Source: Vanilla planifolia (lineage: Eukaryota > Streptophyta > Magnoliopsida > Asparagales > Orchidaceae). From it: 64,000 bases of DNA. Location: NCBI GenBank assembly GCA_023846275.1, contig CM043869.1:35986737-36050736 (forward strand), written 5' to 3'. Positions 1 to 12,119 of the stretch are shown here, piece by piece. The notes beneath the pieces were generated by a model, which was not told the DNA's origin, did no database searches, and saw nothing but the letters and a program-made list of their open reading frames with translations. Position 1 is the stretch's first letter. Each line of letters starts with the position of its first letter. Position numbers and translations under genes: made by a program.

Positions 1-4
1 CTCT

Positions 5-7
<3 letters not shown>

Positions 8-73
<66 letters not shown>
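8..73. repeat. (TA)n microsatellite
   Basis: An uninterrupted TA dinucleotide run of about 66 bp at the left edge of the window. It lies in AT-rich intergenic DNA. Confidence 0.95.
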
Positions 74-74
<1 letters not shown>

Positions 75-1326
75 CCATGATCATTTAAATTAACATAGAA
101 AGTTTTATCTAAATAATTCACCCACAAACAATATCCAAAGTACAGTATATAAATATAAGCACTTAAATATGTACTTGATTATTGGAGAATTGAGTATTCT
201 ATTCATCTTTTTCTATCTCATTCTACTTTATAATTATAAAAGAGGCTTATATTATATTCATATTTATTTATATTTCACAAGCTTTATTATGATCATTGTA
301 CTTTTGGAGTCTAATGGGACTCATTAAAGCTAAATGGGTTCTCTATTTTGGATTATCCTTTTATAACATTGGACCATTTGATCACTTTTATTGGACCATC
401 TCATATGACTCTGATACTCATTCTAATTACTCGTTCCCATCAAAGCATTCAATGCTCACAACCTTAGGTTCCAGTTGCTCCATCAAACCATCTCACATTA
501 GACTTTTCAATCACCCATAATATGGCTCTCTAATTGCCAGATGAGCATCCAAAGTAATTGCTTATAATTCAATTAAAGCTTAATTATTTCATAGAAATCT
601 TTTTCCAAGCCTTCCCCTCATGCACTTTCTCATACATGAATATCTTTTTGAAATTCTTTTATGAAAATTCAAATTAAAATATAAGTAAAATTGCTAACTT
701 CAATTTGGAAATCAAACTCCACAATAATCTTTCTCGGATTAAATCCTCACCTTGAATCCTTTCTCACATGCAAATTTCCTTCTCCTCTAGTTCATTAATG
801 TTACATTAAGATTGTGAGAATGTTTTTTTCCTAATTCTCTCTTTATCAAAATTGTATCGTAACTACCGTCTAATCCTTAATTAAAGGGTTTATTATATCA
901 TTTATATATTATTTAAAAAAATTATTATTTTATAAAATTTTAGTCATTGATTTAATCACCAATTTAAATCAAATTTTAATAAAATCAACTTTACTAAACT
1001 CTCATTATTTTTCTCTATAATAAATAATAGTAATGCATGTCTTTCTGTTATTACAACTTATTTAAAAAAAGTAACCCTATTATGATGATAATTCTCATAA
1101 TTATAAAATTTAGAATTTTTGAGTATAACATATTTATTTAATAATATTATATAAAAACATCAAATTGTTGTTGGAATGTTACAATAATACTTAATTACTT
1201 TTAAAATTCATATAAATTCTACAATTAGAATTATGTCATCCAATAGAAACATAGATTATACATGAGAAACAAATTCTTCTCCTTGTATTCTGCCGGAGCG
1301 TCTCCCGTCCGAATCTCGGCATCTAT
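74..1326. other. AT-rich intergenic DNA, 3' side of the USP-like gene
   Basis: No gene, RNA or mobile-element signature was recognised here. The last ~65 bases before position 1327 are less AT-rich and probably belong to the 3' untranslated region of the minus-strand gene that ends at 1327. Confidence 0.5.
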
Positions 1327-2209
1327 TCAGGCCAAAAGCCAGAAATTCTTCTGCCACCTCGTGCTGACCAGGAAGCCACCAATTCCTCTGCTCTGCTTCT
1401 TGACGGCCAAAGTCAGGCAGTCCGCCTGGTTAATGCAGTCTTCCACAAACTTCTCGCTGCTGCTCCTCATTAAGCTGCGACAGAGCAATAGAAACCAAGA
1501 AGACAAATATGCATTTTTAAGCTTTACCCTTTGCCTATCTTATTAACAAACGTGGCTTGAAGAGCTAACCAAAGAAATGAAGATGGCTTTCCCTGGCTCA
1601 GCACCAGCACAGATGCCTCCAGCTTCCGCACTTGGTTCAGAACAGTAGCCAGCTTCGGCCCTCGAACCACCAAAACTTCCACCTTCACCTAAAATAAGCG
1701 AAGTCGGAGAACAAAGGTCGTAAATTTTGCCAAAAACTGGAAAATGAAACTTAAAGCTAACTTTGTAGTTTTCGATCTCCTGGAACGATTTTAAATTTCA
1801 TGTCAAAATTAGAATATATTCTACAATTCGTGTATGTTCTAATGCATTTATGTTTTTTGATATATGACGACGAAGAATGAAAGCACTACCCAAACAAAGA
1901 AGAGTCTTTTCAACTCACCTCAGGCTTGCAGGCTCTGCAGAGTGCGCCAAGGGAGTTGGCAAGCAGCGGCGCACCACCGTCGGCTGCGGAGACGACATGG
2001 AGGAGTGTGAGCAGATCTCCCCTGTCGGCAACGTGGGTTAGTGCCCATATTATAGCGTACTTTGCCTGCCTGCTGTTGTCTATCACCACCATCACTCGCT
2101 TCTTCTTCGCCACCGAGCCATTCTCGTAGCAGAAATTGTAGCTGCAGTCCTCGCCTCTGCCGGCGCTAAGCTGCCTCAAAAAAGCCGTGCCCTTCCCGTT
2201 GCTTTCCAT
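1327..2209 (-). CDS. Universal stress protein (USP)-like protein, three exons, 185 aa
   Basis: Small soluble protein of the plant USP / adenine-nucleotide alpha-hydrolase-like superfamily; the biochemical role of this subgroup is not well defined. Exons read on the minus strand are 2209-1919 (291 nt), 1688-1570 (119 nt) and 1474-1327 (148 nt). Donors are GAG|GTGAGT and TTTG|GTTAGC, acceptors TTTTAG|GTG and TCGCAG|C, and phases agree (558 nt including TGA). The start is the first ATG after an in-frame TGA upstream. Residues 38-44 (RVMVVID) form the first beta strand with the Asp typical of the fold, followed by the helix AKYAIIWALTHV. The middle has the 'RGPKLATVLNQVRKLEASVLVL' type of segment, seen here around residues 105-126. 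The C-terminus STRWQKNFWLLA is a plant-USP-like ending. The G-x2-G-x9-G(S/T) nucleotide-binding motif of ATP-binding USPs is not visible, so it may not bind ATP. Family call is confident, precise role is not. Confidence 0.85.
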
Positions 2210-2620
2210 CGCTCTGTCTGTCTCCTCTGCTTCCGCCAAAACAGAAGGTAAAGCACTTCAAAACAAAAAACAGTAGGGGAAGAGGGTAAAGGTGAACCGA
2301 GGATATGGGAAAGGCGAGAGAGAAAAAGCTGAGGAAAAAAAATGCGTAGTGATTGGAGTCACGAGCAGAATGAGGGGACCGAAGAGCCTTAAGCATCAGA
2401 GAAGTCAGCTCACAAGCGATTACATCGAGGGAGAGTTGGAAAGAAGAAGACGGATGAAGAATATGGGATGCCCGTTTAGAAGGGGAGGATCTGTACGATT
2501 GATTGGGACCTGATGGGTTGGTAAGATTCCTACACTGGTTGATTACAATGCACACTTCACTTTTGGGGTAACTTGTGCAGTTTAATATATTAATTAGAAG
2601 TTACTATAAAAAAAAAAAAT
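2210..2620 (-). promoter_or_regulatory. Probable 5' leader and promoter region of the USP-like gene
   Basis: On the minus strand the stretch upstream of the ATG is rich in C and T (complement of the GA-rich run at about 2305-2345), as in many plant leaders. A TATTAA-like AT stretch lies near 2583-2597. No single TATA box can be assigned with confidence. Confidence 0.3.
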
Positions 2621-3190
2621 GTGTCGTTGTTATGACTTAGAGAAGTTTGGGATCCTAATGAGTCATTTTGGGCTCTTGCTGTATGTGCTGATTCATGATC
2701 AAATATTTGGATCAAAAGACTTATGTTATTTTTCTCAAAAAAAAATTTTTATCGCTCTAATTGGTGAAATTGTATTGTTTATCTTGATGGTGATGATGTT
2801 GAACCTTCACATACATGTTTTAATAACATACATGTTTTAATAACACACTTGTGAGATGGATTTTTGGTAGGAAAAATTTTATTCATTGACAATAGATAAA
2901 TTGAATCGACTATGTGGTCTCATAAGTAGTTTTTTGAGAAATAGATGTTAGTGTTGATTGATTGTTACTATAATTCTAATGGTCTAACAATTGTAAATTT
3001 AATCATTCTAGAGTACATTTATGATTATTCTTATTAGGATTTGTTTCTTAGCCTATCACTTATGGAACGAACTATCTTGATTCAAAATCATGTTTATCTC
3101 TCTATCATGAAGTCATCATTGTTGATCACAAGAGAATTTTTTTGCTCATGTTTATGTTAAAATCTTTCCTAATTATAGACTTTAGCTTGC
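2621..3190. other. AT-rich intergenic DNA
   Basis: No recognisable coding or structural signal. Poly(A) of 12 nt sits just before this stretch. Confidence 0.4.
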
Positions 3191-3199
3191 ATAAATGAC

Positions 3200-3520
3200 A
3201 AGCAAGATTGATTTCAATAGTGGCTCAAAATGAGGGCCTAATGGTCATATTCATTAAAAGTCATCATATTAAGAGTTGCCCACATAGCCATTAGATTTCT
3301 AATGATTGCTATCCTCAATCAAGTGGCCTATTTGAACAATCCATTATCAACAATCTTCTAAACAACCTAGCTTTTCTGATAACTCTTATATGACATTTTA
3401 GAACCACAATGCTTAAATGCTTTTTCTTTAATTAGAAGTTGATTTCCATTACCTAATACTGTATTATCCCATTTTGATTGCTTTATATCATCAAATGTTA
3501 ATTTTTTATTAAAATGTCTC
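3200..3520 (+). mobile_element. Possible degenerate Ty1/copia integrase fragment
   Basis: One plus-strand frame, broken by stops, reads a weak match to the copia integrase segment that normally carries the C-P-H/Y-T-x-Q-Q-N-G region and the following helix-rich stretch (here SCPHSH, then a run like LLNNLAFLIT). Only scattered residues fit, so this is a tentative call. A protein-level search against plant copia polyproteins would settle it. Confidence 0.25.
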
Positions 3521-3749
3521 TCAATATCTTAGTATCAAGATACTAAATATATTATCTAAAATCTTTTTCGTTTATTTTTGATATTCTAATCATCTATATA
3601 TTCTTCTACTTAGAAGTCTATTATGGCCCATCACTTGTCTAATAACTCCACTTATGGGATATTATTTGATGATTATTCCTTACCTTCTTGATCCCCGATG
3701 TCATCAACCCATTCACTTCCTGTTAGTTAATCATCGAACTTCATTATAT

Positions 3750-4740
3750 TATAATAGATATTACTTTGATACCATATTAACATAATATGATTATATTATG
3801 TCAAAGTATTATCTCTCTTTGGTCTTTTATACTATTCAAAAAAGATTTTTTTTCAAGAGATAATTCAATATTTTATATATATGGTCTTATATGTATAACC
3901 CAAAATCTTTTTTTTCATTTATGATATGAGAGTAGTCATTACTATACCAATCTACTTAGAAGCTTGTTAAGATAATTGTTTGTTTGGTAATTTCATCTCT
4001 CGAATATCACTCGTCAATCACTCGTAGCTCTCATTAATTATGTCTCATAAGCTCACCAACTTTCATTTGTTTCATCCTCGAACTATATCATATCTCAGGA
4101 GATTGTTCTCTAATATCATAATATTACAACTTGACTATACTAGTCATGTTATTATCCTCTTTGTCTATTTTTGTAATATTTTTTTTCATATTTTTCTATT
4201 ATTTTAATATATTTAATAATATGTTTTTAATTTATACTTGATTTGATAATTGAGAGTGTTAAAACTTTGTAACAGTCAAAATAGTTTTTATCTCAAAAGA
4301 TACTTAAGTATCTTAGGATCATACTTTTACATGGACAAATAATATTCTTTTCTTGATTTTTCAATATAAGAGTATTCATCCACATGCCCCTCTATTTAAA
4401 ACCTACTAAAACACTTGCATCATTTAATGATTCATTTTCTTAAGGATTCACTTAACAATTACTTTATATTTTGTTTGCTTTAAGGTATCACAACCTTATC
4501 AACTTCAGCTTGCTTTGTCCTTGAATCACATCTACTATAAAAAGGCTTTGAAATAGTAATGTTACAACTCAACTATGTTATGTGAGATGTTATATCTCTT
4601 TAATCATCTTATATCAACCAAAGTATATTTTTATTTAAAAAAGTATCTTGCTATTATAAGATAATGATATTTTATATATAGCCTAGAAACTTTCTCTCTA
4701 TTTTTTATGTAGGACTAATCGTTCATTTAGTTATACCTAG
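3750..4740 (-). mobile_element. LTR-like region with a possible copia primer-binding site
   Basis: Reading the minus strand, TGGTATCAAAGTA near 3773-3761 resembles the copia primer-binding site TGGTATCAGAGC, which follows the 5' LTR. The adjoining DNA contains two diverged, similarly organised blocks (about 3790-3965 and 4575-4740): each has a CTTT-rich start, a TTTTATATATA run and an ending like ATACC. A perfect 8-bp inverted repeat with a 4-nt loop lies at 3781-3800. No LTR boundaries could be fixed. Confidence 0.25.
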
Positions 4741-6040
4741 AACTCTACCAAGAACCACTCTTTGTGTATTAATTTGATTTCTTAGACATCAATTAACAAT
4801 AAAACTATGATTGCATAAAATATATTGAATTATCTTAATCTCAATTTAAGCATACAATAATTAAGGTTAAAAATTTGTAAGATTTTTATTATAATAATAA
4901 TAATAGTAATTTGTAATAAAAATATGAAAAAATATCATTTAATTTTTATTTTAATTTAAATCTAACAATACTAAGACTAAAAAGAAAAAAAATAACTTGT
5001 TAGTTGTCCTTAATCTATAAAGTATTCATGAAATAAACAAATCTAATGCTTAACTCAATGAACTACTAATATTGCACTTGTGATGAAAGTCTCATTACCA
5101 ATTTAGTAGGATTTAAAGAACATAAACTATAATGGGTGAGTTTGCAAATTAAACTAATAGGTGGAACTACCTAATCATAAATGCCAAGGGTTAGAGTCCT
5201 AATAGGCAAATAAAATGATATAATCAAATGGAATAAATAGAACAACGTCTATAAATATATTCATATAACCAATAGTATGTAACTAAATCATAATAATGCT
5301 TATATCAATAACCATAAAGAAAGTAAAAATGAAACATTATACTTTGCTACGTTGTTTGATATGTATATTGTTATATTTTCAAAATCATTTATCAACATGA
5401 ATACTAATCTACACATACCTAATATCATAATATTGTCTTAAACATGTAATAACATAGCTATCATGTTTGTATGTCATGATCACCTTGTTATGAAAAGTCA
5501 TCACTAACCTAAAGCAATAGAGTCATCATTATGAAGGTTTATTTACCAAGTTAAGTAAGCATATCACATCTCAAACACCTCATCTTATTACCAATATAAT
5601 GAGACATTTGTCCAATATGGCATCATTGAACATATCACTAAAGCAAAATCATAAACATACTATGCATATATGTGTCTAATGATAGTAATGCTCATCATAG
5701 AACAAATAGAAATATGGCACAATATAAGCTAAACAATTACATAGTATAAGAATCCTTTCATTAGCACAATATACTCATAGATAACAACTAAGAAAAGTAA
5801 AATATAAAAGTGTAATATAACAAGGTACTATAATGCATGGATAATCGCATAAAAATTGAATTTATCTATAACAAATGCCAAAGAAGAGACTTGATGAAGG
5901 GTACACTCATGCTCTAGCAAGTAAGAGTCATCACCACTAAGTTTGCAACTCAAATGAGAATTATCATAAAAGTATAATTTCAAGAAAAAGATGTGGATGA
6001 CATCTTAAAATCTATAAAATTGAGTTAAAGAGTTAAGTGA
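4741..6040. other. AT-rich intergenic DNA
   Basis: No recognisable gene or element. Short A- and T-rich tracts are frequent. Confidence 0.4.
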
Positions 6041-6044
6041 TAAA

Positions 6045-6335
6045 CAACCTTGCTCACCTTTCAATCACTTGAAAAGGCTCAATAAAAGGTGAAGTTCTAC
6101 CTTTCCCAAATCTAATAACAGTCATCATAAGTGATACCTTGAAGAAGGCATATGCACCAACTTGAAAGTCAACCATCTTGTGTTTGGGATCACAATTTCT
6201 CTTCTTTTGATCGCAAAGTGCATGGATATTCTCAAATGCCTCATCCACCAACTATAAACTTGGTATACTCCTTTAGCCAATCTTGAACCAATAGAGTGGA
6301 GATTTGCATTTCTTGCCACATAATTCTTTACAAAA
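6045..6335 (-). mobile_element. Degenerate Ty3/gypsy pol fragment (integrase C-terminal end)
   Basis: The minus strand reads CGKKCKSPLYWFKIG, then a stop, a short stretch, a second stop, and LVDEAFENIHALCDQ followed by DFQVGAYAFFKVS and IRFGKGR..PFIEPFQVIER. This is the order found in the end of plant Ty3/gypsy integrase: the C-R-S-P-L-Y-W motif, the helix before the SH3-like GDKVFLKVSP core, and the G-P-F-x-I-x-E-R motif. At least two in-frame stops and the loss of flanking parts show a dead fragment. It lies just upstream of a copia remnant of opposite orientation. Confidence 0.75.
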
Positions 6336-6409
6336 TTTTAAATTAATACTATTTTGAATGCATATGTTTTGACTCTAACACTAAAAAAATGATAGTTAAT
6401 AAAGATATG

Positions 6410-8085
6410 GAGCTTGAAGAAGGTGAATCATAGGATTGGAGGACTTAATAAGGAGAGGTATATGCTTTTCTATTGTATTTAAGAGAAGATAACAATAGGG
6501 AGCAAGAAATTGAAGGCAAGAACCTAACCCCTACTACACCAAGCTCAGATAAATGATCTTTGTTATTTCAGAGTATAGAAGAATTGCATGAGTCAATCAA
6601 AAGGACAGATTACTAGGAGTTGTTTTATTTTTCTATGATTGATAAGCCATTAAGTTTTGAAGAAACTATAAAGGAAAAGAAATAGGTATAAACCATAAAA
6701 AGGAGATATACTCAATTGAGAATAATGGCACTTGGAAGGCTGCAATGCTTCTTAGTGTCATGAAACAATTAACATTAAATGTGTGTACAAAATAAAGAAG
6801 AATACCAACAAAGAAATGAAAATGTATAATACTAGGCTAGTCACAAAAAGGTATAAATAGAAGCATGGTATAGACTATGAAGAAATGTTTTTACTCCTTA
6901 CTTGTTTAGAGATGATAAAATTATTGATTACCCTTGTAACTCATAATTAGTGATTAATCCATCATGGACATGAAATCCATATTTCTAAATGGGTCATTGA
7001 AAAAGAAGTGTGAGTGAAGCAGCTAGAAGGGTTCATGGTGAGACGCCATAAAGACAAGATGCAAAGGCTAAAGAAAGCCTTATATGGTTTGATAGTCATC
7101 TTGAGAAATATCTCCAAAAGAATGGAATCTCTTGGTGCTCTCATAAATATGCAATCCATGAAAATAAGGAGAAAGGAGATATATTGTTCATATGCATCCA
7201 CATGGATGATCTTATCTTCGTAGGCAATAATCTAAGAATGTATAAGAGATTAAAGAAGACAATAGTTCATGAGTTTGAGATGAGCAATATAAGCATCATG
7301 TCTCATTATTTGGGCATTGAAGTCAATAAAAAATTTGATTGGATCTTTATCTCTTAAGAGTTTTAAGCAAGAGAGATTATAAAGAAGTTCAATATAGTAG
7401 ATTGTAATTTCATCAACACCCAATTAAAAAATATAATAAAATTCTCCAAGATGGATATGGTGAGAAAGGTGGACCTGATCACATTTCAAATTTTTGTGTG
7501 GCATTTGAGGTACTTAACAATTATGATATTTAACATATAGTTTTTAGTTATCAAAGTGAGCCAGTTTATGGAGAATCTAACTGAAGAACATTTGAAGAAA
7601 ACAAAAATAATGTTTTGATAATTAAAAGATACATTTGATTATGGAATGTTTTGTTCATCTTCAAAAGAGATAAATTTAAAAGACAACCGTTATAATGATT
7701 ATATCAAAGATGTCAATGATTAAGTTCGGTATATATTTTCATGGGAAATAATATAATTTGTGGAGTTCAAAGAAGTAACTCATAGTAATACTCTTTATGT
7801 GTGAATTAGAGTATGTAATTATTATAACTAGTGCATGTTGCACAATATTGCCTAGAGGTTTATTGAAGGAACTTGATTTTGAGGTGTGAGACGAAACCAA
7901 GATATTTGAGGACAACAAGTTGCGTATTACTTTCACCAAGAACCTAGCCTTTTATGATAAAAGTAATTATACTAATGTGAGATTCTATCCATCTAGGAAT
8001 GTGTTGCAAAAGAAGATTGAGCTCAGTTATGTTAAGTCCCTTAATAAGGTTATTAATCTTTTTATGAAGACTTCCAAGTGAGATA
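6410..8085 (+). mobile_element. Degenerate Ty1/copia pol fragment (reverse transcriptase to RNase H)
   Basis: Several plus-strand frames, broken by stops and frameshifts, together give the copia order. First comes PLSFEETIKEKK and an ENNGTWK-like segment (6650-6740). Then YKxKHGIDYEEMF (6850-6890), QLEGFMVRR and LKKALYGL (7018-7092). Then the polymerase core region ICIHMDDLIFVGNN, where the usual YVDD reads HMDD (7185-7232), and MSHYLGIEV (7300-7325). RNase H follows: FGMFCSSSKE near 7640, IFEDNKLRITFTKN near 7900-7950, and IELSYVKSLNKVINLF near 8020-8065. That is the normal end of copia pol. Gag, protease and most of integrase are absent. Confidence 0.85.
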
Positions 8086-8089
8086 GACT

Positions 8090-10200
8090 ACAACAATTAA
8101 GAGAGATAACTGGAGTTATAAAGAAGTCATGTTTAAGGTGCAATGTTAAAAATGTAAACTTGATTCTTAGAAAAATGAGTCATAAAAAACATAGAGATTT
8201 ATAGAGAATGCAACTTAATAAAGACTACCTACATATTTAAGAAAATTTTTAGTTTTAAATGTGATTGTAAATTTCCTAAATTTACCTTTGAGGAGTGTAA
8301 AAATGTGATGCTATTACCAATATTTTAGTGAGGTTATAAAACCGCTTTTAACATAGCAATGCATATTCTTGTTTTTTGCAATGTGAGAATGCCCACAATA
8401 TATTGTAGTTGTTGTGAGTGAACATACTTGCTATGTCATACTTGACTGTCACATCCACACTTTCCTATCATGATTATACTCATTCATTACATCTATATTA
8501 GGTACAATGATAATATTATTCTTGCACATCTCACATTTACACCTAACAAATCAGTTGTATAGAACAATAACATGCTATATTTGCAATAACTTATTTGTAT
8601 TCTTATAAACTTGCATACCAATAGCTATAGCAAACTATATATCTTAATAGTTGGTGACATGGCATAAAATCGAAAGAATCATTAATCTAGCCTATAAGAA
8701 TTTATCGTGCACCTGAGTATAAGTTAAATCAAAAGAAATGATTTTTTTCTAATTTTTATAAGGTATAGTCTACACGTCTTTTAAATCTAGAAATTGAGCA
8801 CACTTAAAGTTTATATAAAGGATTTTCAAAATAATTCTTTTTTGATTTTTAGAAACCACTTTTACTTGGCTAATAGAAATCACTTTTAGTACAAGTTAAA
8901 GTCAACTAAATGATGATTTTCTGTATAATATAAAGAGCTTCCCAAAATATTTTCTTTAAAGATTTTAAAACCCACTTTTATATAGCTAATTAAGGCTTAA
9001 AGATTGATAAAAAAATCCAAAGAGTTTTTTACTTGGAACATTTTCAACAAAAATAGTCTATGAAATATTTTTGCAATGTTTAATGCCTTATAGTTTTCAA
9101 TCAAGATCTTTATTTTTTATGATTAACTACAATATAGAAAGTAGATAGTTTGGAATATAAGTTTTAAAAACTTAGAAGTTTTTGAGGTTAGCAAAACCAG
9201 CAATCAAAAGTTGGTTCAAACACGACTGTTGCAAATATGCAATTCCTAGACAGCCAAAACTAAGAAACAACAAACTTTAGCAATTTAATCCTAACTTTAG
9301 AATCTCATTACCTGATTCTTTTTGAATTCTAGAATCAAAATCCTATTAGAGCCCTAAAATTCCAAAGTGAAATCAAACCAGGTTAGTAACTGGATTGAAA
9401 ATTCAAATCACATCATACTTTATATTAATTACCTAAATTGAAGAGATTGCAAAACAGTTTTTTTTACATTAATTTGAGATTATGGAAGACCATCATGAAA
9501 GTTTTCAAATCTAAATCTAAAGCTTATGAAGCTAAGTTTGAATATTAAAATATAAATCTTAACTTTCAAATCTCCAAAATAGTAAATAAATTTATCATGC
9601 TAATAGTATAAAGAGATAGTCTTGACTTGAAAGTAAACAATTATGGTTGGAGAGAAAAGGAAGAAAACAAGACAAGAAGGGAGCTAACTTATTGACCTCT
9701 ACTTGCTGAATAAGGCCAACCATCAAATTCCATATAAAGGATTCTAACCTTTGGGATCTGAATGCATCACACACATATAGAGATGTAGATGAGAATCTTT
9801 CAACTTTATATATATAATATAACATCTCTATATGGTAATATTTTTATTATTAAAATTATGTGACAAAGTATATTATATGAGATTAACTATATACTAAAAA
9901 TAATTGTTTAAGCATGTTAATGAGTAGAGCTTATTAATAAAAAATTATTAATTATATACTTGTAATTTTTAAAACTTGAATATATTTATTATAAATTAAA
10001 AATATATGTTTATATATACAAAATTATATATATATATATATATATTTACATATACACACACATGAAGTAGAAATATGCATATTAAAATAGTTAAAGCTTT
10101 CTCAAATCTCATTCTTATCGTTTATTACATTAGGAAGAATAGGAAGCAATTGGAGATATTTGAAAATAATTTAGTTAATGGGATAAGCTCAAAGAAGCTT
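8090..10200. other. AT-rich intergenic DNA
   Basis: May include a decayed 3' LTR of the copia remnant just upstream, but no boundary or tract identifies it. A (TA)n run of about 20 bp sits at 10025-10045. No coding signal was recognised. Confidence 0.35.
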
Positions 10201-10208
10201 TGAGAGAT

Positions 10209-10216
<8 letters not shown>

Positions 10217-10275
<59 letters not shown>
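10217..10275. repeat. (AG)n microsatellite
   Basis: A perfect AG dinucleotide run of about 59 bp, preceded by imperfect GA-rich sequence from about 10200. Confidence 0.95.
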
Positions 10276-10277
<2 letters not shown>

Positions 10278-11845
10278 AAAGGGAATCTTAGGAAAATCAC
10301 GATAAGCAAGAGAGTGGAAGTTCGAGAAGGTGTTGTGTTTGATTTAATAAAACGTCAACTAAGAGAAATATAGGAGAAGTAGATTGGAGCTCAGCTTGCA
10401 TGCATTAAATTCTATAACTGGCAATCATGGTGAGCAAGAAAGATAATAAAAGGAGAAAGCAATACTCATGAAAGCACAAGGAATTTCTGTGGAAATGAAA
10501 AAAAAATCAGATGAATATATGGCATTTAAATAGGGTTACTTCATTTAGCAATCTCTTTTATGCCATTAAATATTATAAAGGTATTTAAGGGATGAAGTGG
10601 AGTAGTATGTGTTACTCTTGTGAACTTGGATAAATAGTTGTATTCAAGTGATGATAAAAAGCCTTGTGTTGTTTCTTTAAGGCTTGAAATAGAATTTAGT
10701 GAGGGAATGATTTAGTTTCACTATAGAAATTAAGTTTCAAGTTTAATGTATTGTACATTGGCATCCAACACATGGTATGTTGACTTCAATTGAGTAGAAA
10801 AACTAATTTCTTGAGCAAAATATATGATATATTAATATTTTTCATATAATACATTGAGCTCAATAGTGATGTACTAAAAGAAAGGCGTCAGGTATATAGA
10901 TGAGAATAGTTGATAGTAGATTACAACATATCAGATGTAAGAGGAAGCAGATGATACATTTAGTCAATGGAAGGTGCAACAAGACAAAAGGAATATCAAG
11001 TTTTGTAAAAAAAAGGATTTCTTGGGAGTATTATAGAGTATGCTATAAATAATGTACAATACATGCAATGTTAGAGCTCTATAAGGAGTGGATAATATAT
11101 AGGAGGAAGTCAAATGCCAAACATATAATATGTTGTTGGAAGATATAGTATGTTGTGTTGTAGCTAAAAAAGAAATTAAAGAAAACTTTATGGGATGTAA
11201 TAAGAATAAAAGAAGTTATAGAACGATTTGTTATTAATTAAAATACACTTGATTTGTGATCTAAGGAACAAAAAAAAAAAGAAAAAAATGAAACACAACC
11301 TATCTTTGAGATTTTAGATAGATGAATCTTATGTTTAAAATGTAAATAAGAAAGAAGAAATGAGTGGAAGAACATATTAGTATGTGCATAAGTATGGTAT
11401 CATGATTCATATATGTTGCACAACACAAAAATGATATGAGATTAAAATGAATGAAATATACATATTGGTTTGCTATATCTTTATTAGTAGAAAATGAAGG
11501 TGTATAAGTATATGTATGTGAAATCTAATATATGAAAAAGAAAATGTGGTGATAAGTAAGACAAATGAGCTATATGCTTTGATAAGTAAATAAATGTTTT
11601 AGAGATGTATATATAAATAGATGAAAGGAAAATAAGCCTTTTATAGCTTATTGGGATATATCTTATAAAATAAAAGAGAAATAAGAAACAAAGTATAATT
11701 TTTCCAAATATATTATCTTATAGAGATTGAATGTAAAGGATTATGATCTTAGAATAAGATGTAGGGCACGATGAGGAGCAAGATATACATAAGAGATCTC
11801 CTACTCTTACATCATTAGCATACTATATATGATCTTGATATATGA
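10276..11845. other. A+G-rich intergenic DNA
   Basis: The plus strand is rich in purines over this stretch. No open frame, RNA gene or element signature was recognised. Confidence 0.35.
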
Positions 11846-11847
11846 AG

Positions 11848-12115
11848 ATGATGAGATTATGACATTCATGAATCACTTATGATACATGTAAGATAGATGT
11901 ACTAAGAAATGATGAGATTTTGATATTTAATAATCACTTATGTTATATGTAGGATAGATGTACTATATTCATACATTACTCATGATATGTATTAAGATAT
12001 TAAGAGATTATGATATTTAGGCATCACTTATGTTATTTGTATGATAGATATATTAAGAGATAATGAGATTATGATATACAAACATCACTCATATTTTATG
12101 TAGGATGATTATATT
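11848..12115 (+). repeat. Diverged ~60-bp minisatellite, about four units
   Basis: Units share the order GATGAGATTATGA, a short AT stretch, ATCACTTATG, then GTAAGATAGATGTACTAAG or variants. They start near 11848, 11908, 12001 and 12060. The second unit carries an insertion of about 30 bp. Units differ from each other at many positions, so this is an old array. Confidence 0.6.
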
Positions 12116-12119
12116 GAAA

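Noticed and set aside
1926-2129. Plus-strand 67-codon frame
   Set aside because: It is the antisense shadow of exon 1 of the USP-like gene.
2619-2840. 73-codon plus-strand frame after the USP-like gene
   Set aside because: AT-rich hydrophobic translation without similarity; likely chance.
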